The notes beneath the pieces were generated by a model. That model searched no databases and was not told the origin of the DNA. It saw only the letters and a program-made list of their open reading frames with translations. Positions 18,908-24,576 of a DNA stretch of 38,085 nucleotides are shown here, one piece after another. Origin of the DNA: an uncultured Bacteroidota bacterium (GTDB taxonomy: Bacteria; Bacteroidota; Bacteroidia; Chitinophagales; Chitinophagaceae); NCBI GenBank assembly GCA_903929195.1, contig CAIYTT010000085.1, forward strand, positions 1-38,085, written 5' to 3'. The position numbers were made by a program, and so were the translations under genes. Every line of letters begins with the position of its first letter. Positions within the stretch are counted from its first letter, which is position 1.

Positions 18908-18957
18908 AAATAAAATAGATAGAATTTTATTTTTTAATAATTTTATTTTCAGTAAAT

Positions 18958-18988
18958 TTTGAAAGTTCGGAAATTAATAGTAGCTTTG
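18958..18988 (+). promoter_or_regulatory. Consensus promoter of the GbsR/MarR-type regulator gene
   Basis: TTTG (18958-18961), a 19-bp spacer and TAGCTTTG (18981-18988) match the Bacteroidota sigma-ABfr consensus exactly. The ATG at 18993 begins only 5 bp after the -7 box, so the transcript should be leaderless or nearly so. Confidence 0.75.
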
Positions 18989-18992
18989 CAGA

Positions 18993-19499
18993 ATGAAATT
19001 AGAAGAAGCGAAATTACAATTTATACAGAATTGGGGTGTTTTGGGCACAGGGTGGGGTATAAACAGAACAATGGCACAAATACATGCCTTGCTTTTAGTA
19101 TCTCAAGAGCCTTTAAGTGCTGATGATATTATGAATGAACTACAAATTAGCAGGGGAAATACGAACATGAATGTTCGCGAATTAATGGATTGGGGTATTG
19201 TAGAAAAAATATTGAAACCCGGAGAGCGCAAAGAGTTTTTTGTTGCTGAAAAAGATATTTGGAAAGTGGCTATGCGCATTATAAAAGAAAGGAAACGTAA
19301 AGAAGTAGAACCAATAATTAAAGTGCTTGGCGAGCTTAAAGAAATTGAAGGAGATAAAAGTGATAAAGAAACACAACAATTTATAGAAACAATTGAGAAC
19401 ATACAAAAATTTGCTCAGCAAGCAAGTAAAGGTGTTGATGGAATGGTTAAAATGGATGAAAATTGGTTTACAGGTACAATACTTAAACTTTTTAAATAA
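18993..19499 (+). CDS. GbsR/MarR-type winged-helix transcriptional regulator
   Basis: This 168-residue protein has the GbsR-family layout: an N-terminal helix (FIQNWGVLGTGWGINRTMAQ), a winged helix with recognition helix in LQISRGNTNMNVRELMDWGI and wing VEKILKPGERKEFF, then a helical dimerisation tail. The family controls osmoprotectant and other stress genes in Bacillus and is common next to its target gene. Here it is divergent from the SDR gene, with a palindromic operator candidate between them. Its promoter gives an almost leaderless mRNA. A good hairpin terminator follows at 19507-19529, so it is monocistronic. Confidence 0.88.
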   Translation: MKLEEAKLQFIQNWGVLGTGWGINRTMAQIHALLLVSQEPLSADDIMNELQISRGNTNMNVRELMDWGIVEKILKPGERKEFFVAEKDIWKVAMRIIKERKRKEVEPIIKVLGELKEIEGDKSDKETQQFIETIENIQKFAQQASKGVDGMVKMDENWFTGTILKLFK

Positions 19500-19506
19500 A
19501 ATAAGA

Positions 19507-19529
19507 AAAGCCGGAAACGGTTTTTTTTT
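19507..19529 (+). terminator. Intrinsic terminator after the regulator gene
   Basis: A 7-bp stem (19507-19513 with 19518-19524, one G-T wobble) closes a GAAA tetraloop and runs into nine T at 19521-19529. It follows the stop by about 10 bp. Confidence 0.85.
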
Positions 19530-19680
19530 GATAATTAAATTTCAAAAATTTCTGAAAATTCTAATAATATAGTATTTTATGAACCATATACATGCTCCTC
19601 CTTAAAAATTGTTCATTATTGATTTTTGTATTTTATTTATTTAAAACAATTATTTTTTAACCACAATTAAATATTATTTT

Positions 19681-20118
19681 ATGAATTACGTAGTATTGCT
19701 TTATGCATTATATATTTTAATAACAATTGCTCTCACAATTTGGGTAGCACGTACTTTGTTCAAAAATGGAAAAGTATTTCTAATAGACATTTTTCATGGT
19801 AATAAAGAATTAGCAGATGCAGTAAATAACTTGCTTCTGGTAGGTTTTTATCTCGTAAATGTTGGTTATGCTGTTTTTACTTTAAAAGTATCTGTATGGA
19901 TAACAACAACGGTATCACTAATAGAAGAGTTAAGTTTAAAAGTTGGTGCAATAATTTTGATTTTAGGCTGCATGCATTTTCTAAATATGTTTATCTTCTT
20001 TAATCTTCGCAAAAGAGCTATGGCTGATAAAAGAAGAGGTTTTAATGACTATACGCCCGACCCGCAAACAATAAAATTTACAGAAAAAGATTACAGAATT
20101 AACACTGAAAAACTTTAG
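19681..20118 (+). CDS. Small integral membrane protein of unknown function
   Basis: This is a 145-residue protein with three clear hydrophobic segments, at about residues 4-26, 50-75 and 86-110. The linker before the second segment (LIDIFHGNKELADAVNNLL) and the basic, hydrophilic C-tail (KRAMADKRRGF, then PDPQTIKFTEKDYRINTEKL) are the most distinctive parts. I recognise it only as the kind of conserved hypothetical membrane protein found in Bacteroidota; no function can be assigned. The next gene starts two bases after its stop, which suggests co-translation with that second membrane protein. The region upstream (19530-19680) is very AT-rich, without a clear consensus promoter. Confidence 0.8.
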   Translation: MNYVVLLYALYILITIALTIWVARTLFKNGKVFLIDIFHGNKELADAVNNLLLVGFYLVNVGYAVFTLKVSVWITTTVSLIEELSLKVGAIILILGCMHFLNMFIFFNLRKRAMADKRRGFNDYTPDPQTIKFTEKDYRINTEKL

Positions 20119-20120
20119 AT

Positions 20121-20558
20121 ATGAAACTATGGATAAAACGCATTGATTTTTATACACAATTGGCAGGTTTTATCCTGCCAATTGTTAAAATTATTAAATT
20201 AAATACCATACAACATTTCTTAAGAGTTGATGTGAGGTATATATTAATGTATTATCAATTTATGATACTTCCAGTTATTTGTTGCATACAGTTATTAAGT
20301 ATATTATTGAATCTATTTTTATTAAAAAGACATGATATTTCAATATTTAGATTGGTAATTAGCATATTGTATATTCTATATTTGCCTTTAGTGTTTTTGG
20401 CATATTATTTTGAATGGAATCTAATTCTTAATTTTTTAATTTCTTTTCTGCCTATTCTATCTGGGATTATGATACTAATATATTTTTATATAACTTACGT
20501 AGATTTTATCCGTTTAAAAAGGTTAGTAAATAGAAAATATTTTTTGGAAAGTATTTAG
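20121..20558 (+). CDS. Second small integral membrane protein of unknown function
   Basis: This 145-residue, strongly hydrophobic protein has three long membrane segments, at about residues 43-68, 75-95 and 100-126, and a weaker one near 12-26. The C-terminus is basic (RLKRLVNRK). It starts two bases after the stop of the preceding membrane protein, so the two probably belong together. I do not recognise a family. A notable feature is a 12-bp perfect inverted repeat (20156-20185) inside codons 12-22; if that hairpin acts as a 3' end for the first gene, the translated part of this frame could be less certain than its length suggests. Confidence 0.65.
   Translation: MKLWIKRIDFYTQLAGFILPIVKIIKLNTIQHFLRVDVRYILMYYQFMILPVICCIQLLSILLNLFLLKRHDISIFRLVISILYILYLPLVFLAYYFEWNLILNFLISFLPILSGIMILIYFYITYVDFIRLKRLVNRKYFLESI
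20156..20185. repeat. 12-bp perfect inverted repeat inside the start of a coding region
   Basis: ACAATTGGCAGG (20156-20167) and CCTGCCAATTGT (20174-20185) pair perfectly around a 6-nt loop. The stem is much more GC-rich than its surroundings and lies 38 bp after the stop of the gene at 19681 and 35 bp into the next frame. There is no following T-run. Confidence 0.75.
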
Positions 20559-20668
20559 AATAAATAGTAGCAAAAAACTGAATTTTATATAAAAGGAAAA
20601 TTAAAAGCAAATACAAAAAATTGATACCAATATAATATAAAGAATACAAAGCTCTGAATTTTGTAGAT

Positions 20669-20676
20669 TACTTTTG
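20669..20676 (+). promoter_or_regulatory. -7 element of the OsmC-family gene
   Basis: TACTTTTG matches TAnnTTTG exactly, 17 bp before the ATG at 20694. No clear -33 TTG is present at the ideal distance. Confidence 0.5.
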
Positions 20677-20693
20677 TTCAAAATCAAAATAAT

Positions 20694-21104
20694 ATGAAAC
20701 GTAACGCAACAGCCGTTTGGAATGGCAGTGGTAAAGAAGGAAAAGGACACTTAACCACACAAAGTACTACACTAAATAAAACTCAATATTCCTACAATAG
20801 CAGATTTGCTGAAGGAGTAGGCACTAATCCGGAAGAATTAGTTGCGGCTGCACATGCAGGATGTTTTACTATGAAATTAACTTTTATTCTGGGTGCAGCC
20901 GGTTTTACACCCGATGAAGTGCAAACCAAATGCGAAATAAACTTAGAAAATGGTACTATTACTAACAGTAATTTAATTGTTACTGCTAAAGTTCCGGGTA
21001 TTACTGAAGAGAAGTTTCAAGAATGCGCAACAGAGGCAAAAAATAATTGTCTTATATCTGTACTATATAATTGCGAAAAAACAATGGTTGCAACTTTAGC
21101 TTAG
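20694..21104 (+). CDS. OsmC family peroxiredoxin
   Basis: This 136-residue protein matches OsmC-type thiol peroxidases in length and order. The first catalytic cysteine is in the motif ELVAAAHAGCFTMKL and the second in the helix ATEAKNNCLISVLYN. The N-terminal strand region KRNATAVWNGSGKEGKG is also typical. It is probably a cytoplasmic homodimer that reduces organic hydroperoxides, often induced by osmotic or oxidative stress. It is monocistronic: its own -7 box is at 20669 and a strong intrinsic terminator follows at 21141-21177. The gene symbol osmC is plausible, but orthology to the E. coli gene was not tested. Confidence 0.93.
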   Translation: MKRNATAVWNGSGKEGKGHLTTQSTTLNKTQYSYNSRFAEGVGTNPEELVAAAHAGCFTMKLTFILGAAGFTPDEVQTKCEINLENGTITNSNLIVTAKVPGITEEKFQECATEAKNNCLISVLYNCEKTMVATLA

Positions 21105-21140
21105 TAGCAATTATTAACTGCAAGAAATATTCTTATTGAA

Positions 21141-21177
21141 AAATACCACCCCAATTATTTGGAGTGGTATTTTTTTT
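21141..21177 (+). terminator. Intrinsic terminator after the OsmC gene
   Basis: AAATACCAC (21141-21149) pairs with GTGGTATTT (21164-21172), continued inward by CCAA/TTGG after one mismatch, and runs into a tract of T through 21177. Confidence 0.88.
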
Positions 21178-21206
21178 AAAAAAATAAAAATAAATTCAAA
21201 AAATAG

Positions 21207-21235
21207 TTGTGGATATAAAATATTTTATAACTTTG
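21207..21235 (+). promoter_or_regulatory. Promoter of the first tandem lipoprotein gene
   Basis: TTG (21207-21209), an 18-bp spacer and TAACTTTG (21228-21235) match the Bacteroidota consensus. The start codon is about 90 bp downstream, leaving an AT-rich leader of about 80 nt, longer than most in this window. Confidence 0.65.
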
Positions 21236-21324
21236 AAGTGTTTATTATCAACAAGATAGATTTTGTTTGTTAGATAGTAAAAAATAAATTTTTTTTATTT
21301 TTAATGCATTTTAATTTTTATTTT

Positions 21325-22161
21325 ATGAAAAAAAACAGTGTATTGTTTAACTCCAAATTTATTATTTTGGCATTTGTATCAGTATTTGTTATTTCTTCAT
21401 GCCATAAACCTGCAACAACCGAAGATACCGGTTATGCAACCGAACAATTTACATCTGAAAAGACATTTAATGATGTACAAACAATTGCAGACCAAGCGTC
21501 TAATTTATCTACTGGCGGTAGTTTAAATTTCCGCACTTCAGGTACAACTTTCGGGCCATGTGCTACCGTTACCAAAACACCCGGAAACATCGTTATTGAT
21601 TTTGGTACTACAGACTGCATCTGTTTAGATGGAAGAACAAGAAGAGGTAAAATATTAATTACTTATACCGGTAATTATGCAGACAGCGGTTCTGTACATA
21701 CAATTACTTTCGATAATTTCTATCAAAATGATAATAAAGTAACCGGTACAAAAACAGTTACAAATATGGGACATAATGCTTTAGGGCAACCTTATTTTAA
21801 TGTTTCGGTTACAGGTTCTGTAACACTTGCCGGTGGCGGTACTATTTATGCTAGCTGGTCAAGAGTTCGTACATGGACAAATGGATATAATACACCAACA
21901 GATTGCAGTGATGATGTATATAGTATTTCAGGAAATGGAAAAATAACTCGTGCAAATGGTACTAATGTTACAACAACTATTTCTAATACAACACCACTAA
22001 TTGTTGCTCATAATTGTAAATGGATAGAAGCAGGAACAATAACATTCACACTTCCCGATGGTTTAAATAGGGTATTAAATTATGGTGATACTCCGAATTG
22101 TGATAATATTGCTATCGTAACATTAGCAAATGGTAAAACTAGAACTATTTCATTACCATAA
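21325..22161 (+). CDS. Predicted lipoprotein, first of two tandem paralogues
   Basis: This is a 278-residue exported protein. The signal peptide starts at MKKNSVLF and ends in a lipobox VISSC, giving a lipid-anchored mature protein. I chose the ATG at 21325 over 21304 because it gives a conventional signal peptide. The mature part is rich in T, N and G with alternating hydrophobic residues, as in a beta-sandwich. The most characteristic segment is DCICLDGRTRRGKI, followed by ITYTGNY, SGSVHTITFDNFYQND and, near the end, VLNYGDTPNCDN. The same features recur in the next gene. I do not recognise a named family, and its function is unknown. It has its own promoter and a very clear terminator at 22185-22214. 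Confidence 0.82.
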   Translation: MKKNSVLFNSKFIILAFVSVFVISSCHKPATTEDTGYATEQFTSEKTFNDVQTIADQASNLSTGGSLNFRTSGTTFGPCATVTKTPGNIVIDFGTTDCICLDGRTRRGKILITYTGNYADSGSVHTITFDNFYQNDNKVTGTKTVTNMGHNALGQPYFNVSVTGSVTLAGGGTIYASWSRVRTWTNGYNTPTDCSDDVYSISGNGKITRANGTNVTTTISNTTPLIVAHNCKWIEAGTITFTLPDGLNRVLNYGDTPNCDNIAIVTLANGKTRTISLP

Positions 22162-22184
22162 TAAAATGAAAATTAAAGTACTCT

Positions 22185-22214
22185 AAAGGCGGATATTTTG
22201 TTCCGCCTTTTTTT
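22185..22214 (+). terminator. Intrinsic terminator between the tandem lipoprotein genes
   Basis: AAAGGCGGA (22185-22193) pairs perfectly with TCCGCCTTT (22202-22210) around an 8-nt loop, with T at 22208-22214. It separates the two paralogues into separate transcripts. Confidence 0.92.
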
Positions 22215-22232
22215 ATATTTTTAATAAAATTG

Positions 22233-22262
22233 TTGCAACATAAATTGGTGTTCGTATATTAG
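22233..22262 (+). promoter_or_regulatory. Promoter of the second tandem lipoprotein gene
   Basis: TTG (22233-22235), a 19-bp spacer and TATATTAG (22255-22262) fit the consensus with one mismatch in the -7 box. The start codon lies about 45 bp downstream. Confidence 0.5.
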
Positions 22263-22308
22263 CGTCAAAATTGTTTTTTTTAAGAAAAAGAGCCAAAATA
22301 ATTAATTT

Positions 22309-23157
22309 ATGAATTGTATTTTGAAAATGAATAAGCGTGTTTTTTTTGTTGTGATTGCCGTAGTATTTTTTGCTGCATCTTGCAAACAGGACAAAAGTAA
22401 CGGTTTAACAGATGTTGATGATAATGGTGGTTATGCATCGGATGCATCGCGTGTAGAACTGATAAATAATGATATAATTTCTATTGCAGATGCTGCCTGT
22501 TTTAATTATAATGGCGCATTTTTACGTACATCGGGGGTAATTGGCACGTGTGCTATTGTTGCCACCGATACAGCAAGTACTCCACACCGTATTCATATTA
22601 GTTTTGGTGCTACAGATTGCGTATGTCTGGATGGAAAAAAACGCAGAGGAAATATTATTATTACTTATAATGGGCATTATATTGATACCGGTTCGGTACA
22701 CACCGTTTCTTTTGAAAATTATTATCAAGATGATATTCAAATATTAGGAAAAATTAATTTCACAAGAGTAGATACTACAATTATTGGTAATTGGTATTAT
22801 TTAGTATCAGTTGATGATTCTCTAAATCCTGCACCTAATCAATATATTGGTTGGAAAGGTACTTTGCTTAGACGATGGATTGCTGGTGCATCTACAGGAG
22901 ATAGAAACGATGATGTGCTATCTATTTCTGGTAATGCAACACTTACAAGGGCAAATTTGCATCAATTCGGTTTCAATATTGCTACTCCATTGAAATTTTC
23001 ACTCGGTATTAATGGTTGTTACTATTGCCAATCGGGTGTAGTTAATGTTGCAGGTTATAATGGTCCAAGAGTTCTTAATTACGGTAATGGTTCTTGCGAC
23101 AATCAAGCGCAATTAAACATTGGCTTAGTACCATATCAGATTTTTTTAACACAATAA
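22309..23157 (+). CDS. Predicted lipoprotein, second of two tandem paralogues
   Basis: This 282-residue protein is a diverged copy of the one before it. The signal peptide ends in FAASC at residue 25. The start may be the ATG at 22309 or the one at 22327; both give a usable signal. Shared with the neighbour, in the same order, are a GTCAIV/PCATV segment, DCVCLDGKKRRGNI, ITYNGHYIDTGSVHT, NYYQDD, a short DDVLSISGN segment and a VLNYGNGSCDN end. Cysteines in these motifs are kept in both copies and may form disulfides in the periplasm. The function is unknown. Separate promoter and terminators suggest independent expression. Confidence 0.82.
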   Translation: MNCILKMNKRVFFVVIAVVFFAASCKQDKSNGLTDVDDNGGYASDASRVELINNDIISIADAACFNYNGAFLRTSGVIGTCAIVATDTASTPHRIHISFGATDCVCLDGKKRRGNIIITYNGHYIDTGSVHTVSFENYYQDDIQILGKINFTRVDTTIIGNWYYLVSVDDSLNPAPNQYIGWKGTLLRRWIAGASTGDRNDDVLSISGNATLTRANLHQFGFNIATPLKFSLGINGCYYCQSGVVNVAGYNGPRVLNYGNGSCDNQAQLNIGLVPYQIFLTQ

Positions 23158-23180
23158 ACAATACGAAGTTATATATAAAA

Positions 23181-23210
23181 AGAGACCTGAGTTTTATTGC
23201 TCAGGTTTCT
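23181..23210. terminator. Bidirectional hairpin between the lipoprotein and VOC genes
   Basis: An 11-bp stem pairs 23181-23191 with 23200-23210 (one G-U), closing an 8-nt loop; the core arms are ACCTGAG and CTCAGGT. It lies 23 bp after the lipoprotein stop and 23 bp beyond the stop of the convergent VOC gene. Confidence 0.75.
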
Positions 23211-23233
23211 GTTATTTATAGGAATCAACTGTC

Positions 23234-23623
23234 TTATTTTTCGCAAAGTTCAATTGGCAATTTATCGGGGTCATTAAAAAAAGTAAAGCGCTTACTGTTT
23301 GTAGTGTTTATTCTAATTGGTTCACAATATATATTGTTTTTATTTAAAAAGTGTATGCTTTCATCTAAGTTTTCTACTTCAAAAGCAATATGCCTAAGTC
23401 CTGTTGCTTCAGGAAACGATAATCTTTCAGGCGGGTTGGGAAAAGAAAAAAGCTCAATAATATAATTCCCATTTAAAGCAAGTTCTAATTTATAAGAATT
23501 TCTTTCAGCTCTATATTCTTCGTCAAGAATTTCGAATCCTAAAATTGTTGTGTAAAATGACTTAGATAATTCGTAATTTGAACAAATAATGGCAATATGC
23601 TGCACCTTTTGTAATTGTAACAT
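23234..23623 (-). CDS. gloA2: VOC family protein, GloA2/YaeR-like
   Basis: This 129-residue single-domain protein of the vicinal oxygen chelate (glyoxalase I/dioxygenase) superfamily closely resembles E. coli YaeR (GloA2) in length and motifs. It has VQHIAIICSNYELSKSFY at the start, a conserved middle (ALNGNYIIELFSFPNPPER, then GLRHIAFEV) and the end KRFTFFNDPDKLPIELCE. Metal-ligand candidates are H9, E57, H78 and E126. The physiological substrate of this subfamily is not well established. It starts 20 bp after the nucleotide cyclase stop, so the two genes are probably cotranscribed. Confidence 0.9.
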   Translation of the reverse strand: MLQLQKVQHIAIICSNYELSKSFYTTILGFEILDEEYRAERNSYKLELALNGNYIIELFSFPNPPERLSFPEATGLRHIAFEVENLDESIHFLNKNNIYCEPIRINTTNSKRFTFFNDPDKLPIELCEK

Positions 23624-23643
23624 TTTATTGCTTTCTATGAATA

Positions 23644-24423
23644 TTATTTGAACATTTTTTTTTCTTCATCCGGTAAATTATCATATTCCTCTTTAAGAAC
23701 CCCTACTAATTCCGATGCTCCAATACCTCTTATTTCAACTTTTTTAATGAGAAACATTTCTTGAATAAAATCATTAACCCCTTTAAAATTGACTCCTCTT
23801 TTAGAAAAACAAAATGACAAAAGGCTCATTTTTTGCAAGCGGGAAGCCATATTGATACATGCACCAATGTAGTCGTTGCCATTACCTACGCTATAAACAA
23901 TACCTCTTGCAACACCACACCTTAATTTTACAGGAGGCGAAATGATAAATTCTGAAATATTATTCACAAACTCGTTTGCGTATTGATAACAGATAAAATT
24001 GAGTGATACAATAACATTACAGACCTCCTCGGCACCCATATTTTCGGTATCCCAAATAAATAAGATACCATCACCCATAAATTTGCAAAAAAAAGGAAGT
24101 TTCGAATAGGTTTTATAACCATACTCATACTTTTCTTTTATTACACTTTCTCTTAGTTCATTAAAAATCCACTTTAAAAAGATACTTAGAAATTCCGGAA
24201 CTTGTAATTGAGGGTCTATTTGATTGCAGAATATGGTGAAACTTTCTAAATCAAAAATAGCAACAAGTGCATTAATTGGTTTTGAAATACTTGTAATATC
24301 TCCTAATTCTAATATGCTTTCATCAAATGTTTCAAAAGATTCTTTTAAATAAATAGGTGAGTCATCATTATTTTCATATTTAATGTCAACTAACTTCAAC
24401 TTCTTCATATCAAATCTACCCAT
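23644..24423 (-). CDS. Compact class III nucleotide cyclase domain protein
   Basis: This is a 259-residue soluble protein, counted from the ATG at 24423. A divergent class III adenylate/guanylate cyclase domain fills most of it. Candidate catalytic residues are all present: metal aspartates D58 (IFDLESFT) and D118 (MGDG), base-selecting K114 and D184, and transition-state N191 and R195 in NMASR. Spacing from D184 to N191 to R195 is the same as in the cyclase at 27379. The Lys/Asp pair is the pattern of adenylate cyclases. There is no transmembrane or sensor domain beyond about 45 N-terminal residues. I moved the start from TTG at 24444, which overlaps the promoter box. It is followed by the VOC gene. 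Confidence 0.75.
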   Translation of the reverse strand: MGRFDMKKLKLVDIKYENNDDSPIYLKESFETFDESILELGDITSISKPINALVAIFDLESFTIFCNQIDPQLQVPEFLSIFLKWIFNELRESVIKEKYEYGYKTYSKLPFFCKFMGDGILFIWDTENMGAEEVCNVIVSLNFICYQYANEFVNNISEFIISPPVKLRCGVARGIVYSVGNGNDYIGACINMASRLQKMSLLSFCFSKRGVNFKGVNDFIQEMFLIKKVEIRGIGASELVGVLKEEYDNLPDEEKKMFK

Positions 24424-24441
24424 AGTAATGCTAATTAACTG

Positions 24442-24449
24442 CAAAATTA
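24442..24449 (-). promoter_or_regulatory. -7 element of the compact cyclase gene
   Basis: The minus strand reads TAATTTTG, an exact TAnnTTTG match 18 bp upstream of the ATG at 24423. The TTG at its end is not a start codon. No ideal -33 element is seen. Confidence 0.5.
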
Positions 24450-24576
24450 AAAATTTACAGAGCTTTATGCCTTAAAAATTAAGAAAATTATGTTAAACCC
24501 TTGTTTTTAGACACTTTTCTGATAAATATTGCATGAAAGTTGTCAAATTATTTTGTGTAAATTCTGAACGTATTTA

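Noticed and set aside
23644-24423. Pycsar-type antiphage system based on the compact cyclase
   Set aside because: No TIR, membrane or other effector gene is adjacent. The neighbours are a VOC protein and a TonB receptor, and the Lys/Asp pair looks like an ordinary adenylate cyclase.
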